NCBI GenBank assembly: GCA_941918925.1
Contig: OW799235.1
Location: 41,584,201 to 41,648,200 of the forward strand
Origin: Phyto melanocephala
Lineage: Eukaryota; Arthropoda; Insecta; Diptera; Rhinophoridae
Direction of reading: 5' to 3'
DNA length: 64,000 nt
Below are positions 10,573 to 20,549 of this stretch, piece after piece. Made by a program: the position numbers and the translations under genes. The notes beneath the pieces were generated by a model. It was not told where the DNA came from and ran no database searches. It saw only the letters and a list, made by a program, of their open reading frames with translations. Position 1 is the stretch's first letter, and the number at the start of each line of letters is the position of its first letter.

Positions 10573-12421
10573 CGTTGTTTTTGCCTTTCCGATATTCTAT
10601 CTCAAACGAATACTGTTGTAACTCTAACGCCCACCGTGCGATTCTACCAGTTGGGTTCTCAATACTGTTGAGCCATTTTAATGAAAGATGGTCCGTAATG
10701 ACTTTGAAATGGTATCCTTCCAAATACTGCGTCATCTTACGAATTCCCCACACAATTGCTAAACATTCCTTCTCCGTTGCCGTATAATTGCACTCTGCCC
10801 TATTTAACCTTCGGCTAGCGTATGCAATTACGCGTTCTCCGCCGTTGTTTTCCTGAGTAAGCACCGCGCCTAACCCAACATCGCTGGCATCTGTTTGCAA
10901 TATGAATTGCTTATCAAAATCTGGGCAAGCTAAGACAGGGGCTCCGGTCAAGTATTCCTTCAAGGTTTCAAAAGCATTCTGTTGTTCCTGACCCCACTTC
11001 CATCGAACTCCTTTTCGTATAAGTGACGTGATTGGTTCAACTAACTTTGAGAAATTTGGTACAAACCGACGGTACCATGATGCAATGCCTAATACTCTTC
11101 TTACTCCTTTCACGTCTCTAGGTGGTGCCATCTCCTTAATTGCACTAATTTTATCTGGATCCGTTTGGATACCATCCTTTCCAACCACATGCCCGAGATA
11201 TTTTATCTCCTTCTTCATAAACTCGCATTTGTCTTGATTTATCATAAGGTTTGCTGCCTGTAGTCTCCGCAAAACCTTCCTGAGGTTGCTCATGTGCTCC
11301 TCCAAGCTTTTACCCGTTACTATAATGTCATCCAAATACGCAAAGGCATACGGCTCTATTTCCGGCCCGATAACCTGGTCCAATGCTCTTTGAAAAGTTG
11401 CAGGTGCTGAATGTAATCCGAATGGCATTACCTTCCATTGGAAAAGTCCTCGTCCAGGTACTGTAAAGGCAGTATATATTTTACTATTTTTCTCCATCGG
11501 TATTTGCCAGTACCCATTTTTAAGATCGATTGTGCTAAAATACTTAGCTTCCCGTAGCCGTTCCAGTATGGAGTTTATCCGTGGTAAGGGGTACGCATCC
11601 GCCACTGACCTGCTGTTCAATTGTCGAAAATGACAACACAACCTCCACTTACCATTTTTCTTCGGGGCTAATACTATAGGTGAGCTATAAGGGCTACACG
11701 AGGGTTCAATACAACCTGCCTTAATCAATTCATCTACGAGCTCACTAATTATCTGCTGCTTTGCCGGATTGGTAGGCATATATCTCTGTTTGAAAGGTGT
11801 TTCGTCCCTCATAACGATACGGTGTTCAGCGATAGTTGAAACTCCTTTCATACCTTCAAATACCTTCAGTTCGTTCTCGAGAAACTCCTTAACCCGTTCA
11901 TCCTCACCACCCTTAAACTCTTCAATTCCTGAAAAACGCCCTCGTTTTGCACTTGACACTATCTTGTTACCGCCGAAATGGAACTCTTCCCCACCGCAGT
12001 TGAGAGATGCTCCCATAGCCGTTAGAAAATCAATCCCAAATATGAGATCGTCTATCATAGTAGGCAAAATTAGCAAAACCATTCGAACCTTCCTATCCCC
12101 ACACGTTACCTCAACATCCACTCCCTCATCTATATCCTTCCTAGTTCCATCTGCCAAAGAAATAACCATATCACTCCTGAAGCGTTGACTCCTGTCGACC
12201 AGCCTGTCTACATACTTACAGCTGATAAAACTCCTGGAAGCCCCAGTGTCTATCAAAGCGTTCGCATCTCCTTCACCCACTTTAATTCTCACAAACATAT
12301 GCCCCTCATAAACGTACATCGCTCCCAAATTTGATCCAGATAAAGAAGGTGTATCAGTACAGGCCTCATCCCCCTTTAATGATGAGGCCCCCGAGCGTTT
12401 CCCGCCTGCTTCCTGCAACAA
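10556..12421 (-). CDS. Pol: protease, reverse transcriptase, RNase H
   Basis: About 620 residues open without a stop. An aspartic protease lies near residue 58 ([10 protein letters not shown]). The reverse transcriptase has [18 protein letters not shown] and the catalytic YLDD (FAYLDDIIV). RNase H follows with [19 protein letters not shown] and [11 protein letters not shown]. The frame lies -1 relative to gag and overlaps its end at 12376-12421, where the sense RNA has a run of five G. That fits expression by -1 frameshifting, but a shift site is not proven. The listed start has no meaning of its own. Confidence 0.9.
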   Translation of the reverse strand: MLQEAGGKRSGASSLKGDEACTDTPSLSGSNLGAMYVYEGHMFVRIKVGEGDANALIDTGASRSFISCKYVDRLVDRSQRFRSDMVISLADGTRKDIDEGVDVEVTCGDRKVRMVLLILPTMIDDLIFGIDFLTAMGASLNCGGEEFHFGGNKIVSSAKRGRFSGIEEFKGGEDERVKEFLENELKVFEGMKGVSTIAEHRIVMRDETPFKQRYMPTNPAKQQIISELVDELIKAGCIEPSCSPYSSPIVLAPKKNGKWRLCCHFRQLNSRSVADAYPLPRINSILERLREAKYFSTIDLKNGYWQIPMEKNSKIYTAFTVPGRGLFQWKVMPFGLHSAPATFQRALDQVIGPEIEPYAFAYLDDIIVTGKSLEEHMSNLRKVLRRLQAANLMINQDKCEFMKKEIKYLGHVVGKDGIQTDPDKISAIKEMAPPRDVKGVRRVLGIASWYRRFVPNFSKLVEPITSLIRKGVRWKWGQEQQNAFETLKEYLTGAPVLACPDFDKQFILQTDASDVGLGAVLTQENNGGERVIAYASRRLNRAECNYTATEKECLAIVWGIRKMTQYLEGYHFKVITDHLSLKWLNSIENPTGRIARWALELQQYSFEIEYRKGKNNVVADA

Positions 12422-13515
12422 TCAACAGTTTTCACCGCTGGACGGCCACAATCCCAGCAAAATAGCCTCGGTGCATTCTGGCAGAATCTATAGCCATGTC
12501 CTTCCTGTCCACAGCGACGACATGCCAACCTGGGATTAATCGTATCTGTTAGGCTAGATGTACTTGGTGAACCTTTCCTTCCAGCGACCTTTTGTACATT
12601 TTCCCCTCTTCCCTTCGGTTGTGGTGTTGGGAAATCCCGTCGTGATGGGGCCTGAAATTCCTCCGACTGTAAATCCTCATAATCCTCGGCCAATTGAACT
12701 AGCTCCAGCAGATTATGAAAGTCACTTCTTTTGATGTACATCCTCTATCCCGGAATCGTATTATCATACAGTCTATCTAATTGCTGCTCTTCGCCGAACC
12801 CTGCCGGCCTCATGAGATCCTGCAGCGCCACCATATAATTTTTGAAAGTTTCACCTACCTTCTGTTTTCTAGCACGGATCGTGTCCTCCAGCTTCTTTCA
12901 ATACCCTGATGGCAAGAAAAATCGAAGAAAATCCTGTTTAAAACCGCTCCAATTTGTCCATTTCCTGTTGTTATTGCGATACCATGACAAACTAAAATCT
13001 CTCAATAGTTCAGGCATTGTTCGCGGAAGCAAATCCATCCGTATTTGGTAAACGTCTGCTAATTCCTCTATCCGTTCCAGCCACGCAATTGGATCCTTAT
13101 TCCCATCGAACTTTAAAGGCCACTTTCTCACCTGCTCTATTACGTATAAATATTCTTCTCGCTCCTCTTCATGTACAGGAGAAGAGGTCGGTGCTTGTTC
13201 AATATTTGCGCGGTTCCTGAAGGTTTCACCTGTTGTCTCGGTACCAGTTATGTTTATTTGTGGAATTATTGTTGTGTTCCTGCCCTACTGCTGCACGGCG
13301 TTGGTTCCTGTTTCGACAGAAGTTCCTCGACCATGTTTTTGTTCCAATATCTCGAGTTGCTGTATAACCTCCTTTTGTTGATCGCCGTTTCTGATGAAGT
13401 CCACAAGACGTTTCCTAATCTCCTCCACGGTGCCTTCCGAATCTAGTCCGAAGTCTTGTGCATAGTTCACCAGCTCCTCTTTTTTGAGACTGTATACCCA
13501 GTTAGTTTTTACCAT
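12376..13515 (-). pseudogene. Gag with three in-frame stop codons
   Basis: The frame starts at ATG 13515, directly after the primer-binding site, and runs in one reading frame to TAA at 12376-12378. It is interrupted by TAG (13285-13287), TGA (12898-12900) and TAG (12745-12747). The N-terminus resembles a SAP-like fold (LKKEELVNYAQDFGLD). The middle is capsid-like (WLERIEELADVY, FLRFFLPSGY). The C-terminus has a zinc knuckle CRRCGQEGHGYRFC and a second Cys-rich motif CWDCGRP. No frameshift is needed inside gag, so all damage is nonsense mutations. This copy cannot make full-length Gag without readthrough. Confidence 0.85.
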
Positions 13516-13556
13516 CCTGATTTCTGTTGATTTCGATGTATTTTTTTTTTGCTGAA

Positions 13557-13574
13557 GTCCCTGCTCGGGCGCCA
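13557..13574 (-). promoter_or_regulatory. tRNA primer-binding site
   Basis: Two bases inside the 5' LTR, the minus strand reads TGGCGCCCGAGCAGGGAC. It differs by one base from the well-known tRNA-Lys(UUU) primer-binding sequence, so a lysine tRNA is the likely primer of minus-strand DNA synthesis. Confidence 0.88.
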
Positions 13575-13816
13575 CTTGTAACGACTTTGTTTGGGGTATA
13601 CTCAGCCTTGTCCTGGGTTCGTTACAAAAAAAATGAAACACTGTTTTGTCTTGTGTTGAATTAAATTTTATTATTCATTAAATATATTACAATATCTAAA
13701 TATATCAGATTGTGAACCTATAGACGTCCCTCTCTTTTGATACTCAGGTCCTCTCCAGATCCTCGCTTCCCTCCCGGCCGCAATCGTAAACTTTAATTAT
13801 GATTAATGCCCTAGCC

Positions 13817-14365
13817 TCTATTTCGTGTTCGACAACCACTAATAGAAGTTTTGGGTTTTACTATAGGGTTATTTAGTTTAACCAATTTTCCTAAGTAATA
13901 AGTTCTTACACTCTCTGATCGAGGTTCCTTTTGTGATCGCTAAACACTAGGGGTCACTCGCACGCACACACACCCTGTTTACTCACTCTGAAACTACTCT
14001 CCATTCGTGATCGATAAACACTAAGGAGAGTCTTACGGATGTTATAATAAAATCGACCTATTTCCCCACTCGTGATCGAGAAACACTAATGGGAAAATAT
14101 TAGACTATGTTTTTCTACCGTTGCTACACAATTCAGCCTTGTGTTCGATAACCACTAACTGAACTTGTGTACTACTTCTACTGGGCCTAAACTACTACGC
14201 ATGCAAATTGAAAGTCACCCTCAACTCGTGATCGGGAACCACTAATGAGAATACTTTCGAAAGTTAATATATATATATGTCGTGTTCGATAACCACTAGT
14301 TGAGACTATATAATTACCTCTACGATTACAATCCACTTTGTGCTCGAAAACCACTAATGGATGTT
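13817..14365 (-). repeat. Array of eight hairpin units in the LTR R region
   Basis: Eight units share a core close to CGTGNTCGANAACCACTA (given strand), near 13817, 13921, 13996, 14060, 14127, 14210, 14265 and 14328. Flanking arms complement each other within a unit but differ between units: TCTATT/AATAGA in unit 1, ACTCTCC/GGAGAGT in unit 3, ATTTCCCCA/TGGGAAAAT in unit 4 (one mismatch), TTCAG/CTGAA extended by ACACAA/TTGTGT in unit 5, ATCCA/TGGAT in unit 8. Units 2 and 7 pair more weakly. The GTG...CAC of the core could extend the stem. All units lie between the TATA box and the poly(A) signal, so they are transcribed. Confidence 0.8.
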
Positions 14366-14462
14366 AAAATCTAACTAACTACCAGAAATATTTACCTTGT
14401 GTTGAGTTTACTTGCTCCTTATCTATACTGCGAAACCAGAATGAATTAATAGAATTTAAGCT

Positions 14463-14477
14463 GCCCTTTATATACTA
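14463..14477 (-). promoter_or_regulatory. TATA box of the LTR promoter
   Basis: The minus strand reads GTATATAAAGGGC. It lies about 100 bp sense-upstream of the first transcribed hairpin unit. The solo LTR at 46523 has the matching GTATAAAAAGGGC before its own hairpin array. Confidence 0.65.
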
Positions 14478-14629
14478 AATTTCCTTACTATGTTCTACTA
14501 ACAACTTTACAAGTTTATATGTTGATCAGTTCTTATTTGTTTTTGTCCACAAGAATGTAATATGTTTTGTTATTGTAAATTCCTTACTTATTTTGTGGCC
14601 TGCGTATGTTGTTATTGTTTATTATTTGT

Positions 14630-14838
14630 GACCCAAAATGTTAACCGTTAACTACAGTGTGAAACAAAAGTTTTCATACACAGTGTGTACCATAAGTTTT
14701 CGGACAAGTAAAACTTCACCCTGCTTGACATAATTTTGTTATCAAGGAAAATACAGTGTGTGACCATAGTTTACACGCACAGTGTGTAACAAAACATTGA
14801 TTAATTATACCAACGGGTGTGACAAAAGTTTGTCTCAC
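14630..14838 (-). repeat. Five diverged copies of a roughly 20-bp motif in U3
   Basis: On the given strand variants of CAGTGTGNNACMAAAGTTTTC occur near 14655, 14680, 14753, 14778 and 14815 (the last starts GGGTGTGAC). The same motifs remain in the other LTR (8111-8294). Their place upstream of the TATA box fits a transcription-factor binding array, but the factor is unknown. Confidence 0.6.
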
Positions 14839-14884
14839 AAGACTTGCCGTCACAATACATACCTATGTATATCATCAAACTCTC

Positions 14885-15175
14885 TTATTGTAAAAATTTC
14901 TTTAATTTTTGTTTGGAAATATTTACCTTTAATAGAATATTTTGCAAATCATTCTTAGCATATAACGAATGGAGCTCTATATTTAGTTTTAGAGTATTAT
15001 GTTCATCTGGTAGAAGACATTCCTCATTTTTATTTTCAAGTGAAAATGTTGCAACTCTCTTCTTGAATCCACTTTTTATTACACTAATACCTAATTTGTT
15101 ATATTTTTTAAATTTAAAATTTTTAATGTCAATAAACTTATCAACACAAATGTAATTTCCTTTCAATAAAAACAT
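14885..15175 (-). CDS. Orphan 96-codon frame next to the retrotransposon
   Basis: An ATG at 15175 opens a Lys/Asn-rich frame that ends at TAA 14885-14887, 30 bp from the LTR edge. It contains FIDIKNFKFKKYNKL, KKRVATFSLENKNEECLLPDE and LHSLYAKNDLQN. The order looks protein-like rather than random, but I recognise no domain. It may be a piece of a transposase cut off by the LTR element. Confidence 0.35.
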   Translation of the reverse strand: MFLLKGNYICVDKFIDIKNFKFKKYNKLGISVIKSGFKKRVATFSLENKNEECLLPDEHNTLKLNIELHSLYAKNDLQNILLKVNISKQKLKKFLQ

Positions 15176-15237
15176 TCAAATTGAAAATAAATAATGAGAT
15201 AAATGTCAATTAAGTAAATGATAGCTTAAACAGCGGC

Positions 15238-15666
15238 CCACTTCCTAAACGCAAGCATATTAAAATGCATACACTACGTAAACGCATATGTGAACTTTCT
15301 GGCAACGTCCAATGTTCCTATCATTTAGCAATTCATTTTATTAAGTATCAGCTGTCAAAATCGCGCATCATTTTTATTTTGTATGCAAACATTTGAGCTG
15401 CAATGCAATGAGTATTTTCTTGTTTATTTTAAATAAATTATTTATAATTGATAGAGTTTATTTAAATCACAGACTAATAATTTAAATAATTAAACACTTT
15501 ATATTGCAGAGACAATTGTTTTATGTATGAGTTGCATAGCAACGTTCCTAAATGCCGATAAAATGCAAAAAAAGTCTCTGCAACGCAAGGTTGCACATAA
15601 GACATGTTTGGCATTGCATACGCATTTTATTAAATTATGCGGTGCAACTTGCGTTTAGGAAGTCGG
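15238..15666. mobile_element. MITE with 15-bp terminal inverted repeats
   Basis: CTTCCTAAACGCAAG at 15241-15255 is matched by its exact reverse complement at 15648-15662. The interior (about 400 bp) has no coding frame and repeats GCATAC/GCATTTT words near both ends. The superfamily is not assigned; no clean target duplication was seen. Confidence 0.65.
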
Positions 15667-15739
15667 TCAGCCTTACTTATAAAAAAGTTGAAATATAGTA
15701 ACAAAAATATGAAAAAAAAATTTTTTAAATTTATATTCT

Positions 15740-16520
15740 AACATAAGCTTGTTACACCATCAAAAACATCCCTTGAAATTCTGCAAAGACTTCAGAACCT
15801 GGAGTGTCGAGTTCCACCACGTCCCATTCATAACAAAGTCTACTGTATCATACGCGAGAGTGGTGCACGTTCAGAGCCCAATGTCATCTACCAATCAAAA
15901 GAAACCGGTTATGCAAACGTCAACATCACACGTTACTTCACCGCTCTATACGAGATGCCTTGTCATACAGTTTCGAAGAATATGATCGTGAATTTAATTA
16001 AGGTCTGGTAGAAATGGAAAGGCCAGAACATACTGCGGTTATCGTTCACGGATGGCCTTAATAATCAAGCCAATCTTTTTCCTCTCGAAGATGCCAAATC
16101 AAATGATCCCGAATTTGAAACCAACTCTACATCTGCAAGTCTAGAGCTTCAAGAGTCTCGCTTTAGCGGCCAACCGTCCGGCTCCTTTTGAGATCGTTCT
16201 TTTAATGCGAGTCAAACAACTAGCAGGCCAGAAGATTAAAACCACGTTTTCTGTAAATATAGATGTGCCACAATTGTACTTTCTCATTGAGGTGGCTAAG
16301 ATCCTTAACGATTTCAAACCTACTAGTATCGGCAGAGGCGATTTATTCGGACGATTGTGTTCGAGGAAGTATTTCCTTATCCTGACAAAGACAACGTCGT
16401 GATCAACATGCTCTAGTTTATGAACAAGAATGTTTCATTACTCCAGCAGTTAAAAACCCCACAGTAGCAACTCGTTTCCGCATTCTGAGTTTACAACCCA
16501 AATATGTACAGTGGTACACA
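15740..16520 (+). pseudogene. Frame-broken coding relic, possibly a processed pseudogene
   Basis: Several overlapping frames read as protein when followed across frameshifts: LEILQRLQNLECRVPPRP then NKVYCIIRESGARSEPNVIY and ITRYFTALYEMPCHTVSKNM; later WKGQNILRLSFTDGLNN; then FEIVLLMRVKQLAGQK, FSVNIDVPQLYFLIEVAKIL and FEEVFPYPDKDNVVINML. Codon use and GC content are more gene-like than the surroundings. No introns are seen, which fits a retrocopy. I cannot name the parent gene. Confidence 0.5.
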
Positions 16521-16632
16521 AATCATTAAACCAAATTTAACAAGATAGTTTTCGCTAGGTACCATTTTTGATGGTATGCCGTTTTTTGTTTTTGTTATAA
16601 TATACCGTTTTATATCTCTTGTATATACATAG

Positions 16633-16981
16633 GTTAGGTTAGATCCGGCAGCCGCCCGAAGGCATAGTTCACTTGGGTCCTCCGAGGGTCCCGTTGAGAT
16701 ACCGTAGGCACCATCGCCCGTTCGTCTATGTCCTCTGACCGTCGTTCCTCAGCCATCCTGTCCTGTTCAAAAAGGTGTGGATCTTTCTCATATCAACTGC
16801 GGAAAGACATGTTTTACTTACAGGTATTCGCTGACCTAGAATCTGGCGTCTCAGGTCCACGAATGCAGGACAATTTCAGAGAAGATATTCAGTCGTCTCC
16901 TCCTCTTCCTCGTTATCGCAACTTCTGCAGGAGTCGTTGTAAGGGATATTTAGCCTTTTCGCATGTGTACCTATAGGCCAG
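16633..16981 (-). pseudogene. 3' end of an older non-LTR retrotransposon ORF2 (first piece)
   Basis: The minus strand encodes an ORF2 C-terminus with a Cys-His knuckle (CRSCDNEEEEETTEYLL, then NCPAF) and VDLRRQILGQRIPVS, ending at TAG 16726-16728; one in-frame stop lies in the knuckle. The 3' end at about 16633 has a short TAACC-type tail. The upstream part of the same frame lies at 20158-20301. The gap between them is a later RTE insertion. Confidence 0.75.
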
Positions 16982-19900
16982 ATGTGGCGATGGGGATATA
17001 AAACACCAAGCACCGGGTTTATTGGCTTTAACTCGGCAGAGTCTAGACCCCATCTTGGTGCTTTTATATATTAAGACGTAGACACATACCTCCTCGTGGT
17101 GCCACTGGATAGCTTTCCCGGACGCCCGTCTGGGGAGTGAACTAACATGTGCTGCGCAAAGTCCAAGTCCTTTTGACTTTGGCTGAAGCGTCGGGCTTGT
17201 AACCCACCTCCGGAAAAAAATACTCACAATGGGAAGGAAAAAGAATAAGTATAAACGGACCCCTCTTACTGTTGACGACCCCCGCAAACGTATAAAGGAC
17301 CACGATTTAAGGTTCTGTACCTGGAATGTACGATCATTGTACAGACCAGGTGCATCAACCCAATTAATGGATGTACTGGAGAGATACAAATCCCATGTAG
17401 CTGCAATCCAGGAAATGCGATGGAATGGGCAAGGCGTCACCAAAACATCTAAAGGTGACATTTATTACAGCTGCCATGAAACAAAGCACGAGTTTGGATG
17501 CGGTTTTGTTGTTAGTAAGAAAGTTAGTCATTTAGTTTCCCGTTTTACACCAGTTGATGAACGACTAGCTACGATCCGCATCAAGGCGAAATTTCTCAAC
17601 ATCAGCCTGATATGTGCACATGCCCCTACGGAAGACAAGGACGATCAGATTAAAGATACATTCTACGAGCGCCTAGAGGAAGTGTATGACCGTTGTCCCA
17701 GCCATGACATTAAAATTATTCTAGGTGATTTCAATGCCAAAATAGGTAGGGAAAGTATATTTAGTCCAACAGTCGGAAAATTCAGCCTTCATGAGGAAAC
17801 GACCGACAACGGTATGATACTGATATCTTTCGCAGCGGCACGTAACATGGTGGTTAGCAGCACCAGATTTCAGCATCCCGATATTCATAAAGCCACATGG
17901 ACATCCCCTGATCAGATCACGAAAAACCAGATCGATCACGTTGTGATTGATGGAAGGCACGTATCCAGTGTCTTGGACGTACGTTCGATTCGCGGAGCCA
18001 ACATTGATTCCGATCACTACCTTGTCGCAGCCAAGGTACGTACAAGATTGAATATGGCGAGGAACGTGCGTGCTCGGATCCGACGAAAATTCAACATCAA
18101 TAAGCTGCGAACACAACAAATTTCCACCGCTTATTCCACTCGACTGACCCAACTGCTCCACGAGAGCACTCCTTGTCCCGAAGATGTTCGTGTTCAATGG
18201 CATCATATCGCCCATTCAATGGAGAAAGCTGCACAGGTCGTACTAGGGCATCAACGACCAGTACCAAAAAATGCATGGTACGACGATGAATGTCGCAACG
18301 CTACTGCACAGAAAAACGTGGCATATTTGGCAACACTCCACACAGTAGCAACGCAAAGTGCGCAAGAGAAATATCGGGAGAAAAGGAGAGAGGAAAAACG
18401 CCTGCTTTGACACAAAAAGAGGGAATTCGAAAGGCGCGAGTGTGAGGAAATTGAGATGAATAGGACGCGAAATGAAGCCCGAAAGTTCTATCAGAAAATC
18501 AAACAGTAGACTGAGGGTTTTTGTACTGGCATTTCCTCCTGTAAGGATCAACAAGGTAATCTGGTGACTGATGAAGAAAGCGTGCTGAGGTTATGGAAAG
18601 AACATTTCTATAATTTGTTGGTGTCTGAGGGGAGCGCCAATGAAGATACCAATGATCCAATCGATGATGACGGTGTCGAATGTACACCGCCCAGCGAGAT
18701 TGAGGTAGGAATAGCTATATCCAGACTGAAAAACAACAAGGCAGCTGGAGCTGATGGTTTGCCAGCAGAGCTATCTAAAACCGGAGGCAATGAGTTGATT
18801 AGGTGTATGCATCAACTTATTGTCACAATTTGGTTGGAGGAACGCATGCCCGATGATTGGAAACTCAGCGTGCTATGCCCTGTCCATAAGAAGTGTGACA
18901 AATCAGTCTGTGCCAATTATAGAGGCTATAAGATCTTGGCAACGATATTGTGTGAACGATTAAAACCAAAGGTCGACGAAATAATTGGCCCCTACCAATG
19001 CGGTTTTAGACCTGGAAAATCCACCTCTGACCAGATATTCACATTACGCCAAATCCTGGAAAAAACGCACAAAAGGCAAATCGACACATACCATCAGGCC
19101 ATGTCTGAATTCGCGATTCCGGCGAAGTTGATAAGACTTTTCCGGATGACACTAACTGATACTAAATCATCAGTGAAAATCGGAAATAGTCTTTCCGAAT
19201 CATTTGCCACCACGCGTGGATTCAGACAAGGTGACTGTTTATCGTGCGACTTTTTTAACATCGCCTTAGAAAAGGTCATACGCGATGCAGCAGTTAATAG
19301 AAATGGCATAATTTTCACCAAGAGCCACATGCTCCTCGCATATGCTGATGATATTGATATCATGGGTAGGACACTGCGAGATGTAACTGCTGCATTTGCA
19401 GGCATTGAGAGGCAGTCTTTAAAAATGGGCTTGGCAATTAATGAAAGCAAAACCAAGGTGATGGTTTCAACGAACAGGAAATCTACTAGATTAGGTGAAA
19501 CTGTGAACGTCGGTAACTATAACTTTGGTGTTGTAGAGGAATCTGTGTACCTCGGGACATCCATTAATAGGAGCAATAACATCAGCCTGGAAATACGAAG
19601 AAGAATAATACTAGCAAATAGATGCTACTTTGGGCTAAATAGGCAATTTAGAAGTAAAGCCCTCTCTCGAGTAACGAAAATAACACTTTACAAGACACTC
19701 ATATTACCTGTGCTTTTGTATGGTGCAGAGGCATGGGTACTTGCGCAAGCGGATGAAGCTGTACTTGGCGTTTTTGAGAGAAAAATCCTTCGTAAAATAT
19801 ATGGACCGGTCTGTGTAAGCGGAGACTATCGGCATCGTATGAACCATGAACAGTATGAGCTGTACGCCGACATTGACATTGTAAGGCGCATAAAAGTGCA

Positions 19901-20157
19901 AAGACTGCGCTGGCTTGGACATGTCGTGCGGATGGATAAAGAAGCTCCAGTAAAAAGAATTTTCGAGTATGATCCCGAAGGTGTCCGCAGAAGAGGACGA
20001 CCGAAGCTCCGATGAAAAGATCAGGTCCAACAACACCTAATGGACCTAAATGTTCGAAATTGGAGAAGGAGCGCAGAAGACCGAATCGCCTGGAAATCTA
20101 TTCTTTCCTCGGCTTAAGACCCTTCAGGTTTATAAAAAGCCATCTATTGATTGATTG
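16982..20157 (+). mobile_element. RTE-type LINE inserted in an older LINE
   Basis: The 3.18-kb element is flanked by a perfect 13-bp duplication, ACCTATAGGCCAG (16969-16981 and 20158-20170). The old LINE reading frame resumes across the two flanks, which confirms the boundaries. It ends in a short (TTGA)n-like tail (GATTGATTG), typical of RTE elements rather than poly(A). A 247-bp 5' leader precedes the ORF. Confidence 0.88.
17229..20117 (+). pseudogene. RTE LINE ORF: endonuclease plus reverse transcriptase, defective
   Basis: ATG at 17229 (context ACAATGG) opens one frame to TAA 20115-20117. It is interrupted by TGA 18408-18410, TAG near 18507 and TGA 20013-20015. An apurinic-type endonuclease comes first (CTWNVRSLYRPG, AIQEMRWNG, ILGDFNAKIG, SDHYLV). 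The RT follows (NKAAGADGLPAEL, GFRPGKSTSDQIF, RGFRQGDCLS, catalytic LAYADDIDIMG). The C-terminus has RIKVQRLRWLGHV. Two in-frame gaps are inferred: one after NYRG removes the usual ISLLS block, and one after DTYH removes the FVDFKAAYDS block with the first catalytic aspartate. The copy cannot be active. Confidence 0.88.
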
Positions 20158-20301
20158 ACCTATAGGCCAGTGTCCGGTAATGACCGCTATGAGGTTCCTA
20201 AGGTGAATTCGGGGCATATTTACTGCATATTGCGTCCTATGCACATACATGTCAGGCCAGTATATACATAACACTAATATACATATATTATTTTTGTTCA
20301 C
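20158..20301 (-). pseudogene. Older LINE ORF2, second piece
   Basis: The minus strand encodes NMPRIHLRNLIAVITGHWPIG, the stretch that normally precedes the ORF2 Cys-His knuckle found at 16726-16981. Together they show one LINE split by the RTE copy. The upstream part of ORF2 is missing here. Confidence 0.7.
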
Positions 20302-20549
20302 CTTAAAGTTAAGTTAAAAAAGTCATTGCGAGAAGCAAAAAGAAAATAAATAAGATTTTAAATTAATTTTTGCATCAGTATATATATACATACATAGTAC
20401 AAATATGATCCAAATTTTAAATTCTACGGAGAGGTATTTTTAATTTTTAAGAAAAATTCAAGATTTTTTAGATGTTTTTCCACATTATTAATGATAACTC
20501 AAAAGAGGTTAATACGATATTATAAAACGGACCAGTAATTTGCTTTACC

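Larger units (their letters stand above)
7612..14854 (-). mobile_element. Full-length Ty3/gypsy-like LTR retrotransposon with a third ORF
   Basis: A 7.24-kb element oriented on the minus strand. It is bounded by LTRs (7612-8310 and 13577-14854) and flanked by the 4-bp direct repeat ATAC. In sense order it has the 5' LTR, a primer-binding site, gag, pol (protease, reverse transcriptase, RNase H, integrase), a third ORF and the 3' LTR. Shared LTR segments differ by six substitutions and one 1-bp gap by eye over about 700 bp (roughly 1%), so the insertion is young. Yet gag has three in-frame stops, and pol and ORF3 each need a frameshift. It sits in AT-rich DNA outside the recognised host gene. 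Confidence 0.93.
13577..14854 (-). repeat. 5' LTR, 1278 bp, carrying promoter, hairpin array and poly(A) signal
   Basis: In sense orientation (minus strand) it begins TGTGACGGCA and ends CGTTACA. U3 holds a tandem motif (14630-14838). A TATA box follows, TATATAAAGGG (14463-14477). R is long and holds the hairpin array. A poly(A) signal AATAAA lies at about 13668-13673. It is 579 bp longer than its partner because the partner has a deletion. Confidence 0.9.

Noticed and set aside
11769..12188. 139-codon plus-strand frame
   Set aside because: Antisense to protease/RT of the minus-strand retrotransposon.
16913..17461. 182-codon minus-strand frame
   Set aside because: It crosses the boundary between the old LINE and the RTE insertion and is antisense to the RTE endonuclease.
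17721..18215. 164-codon minus-strand frame
   Set aside because: Antisense shadow of the RTE endonuclease.
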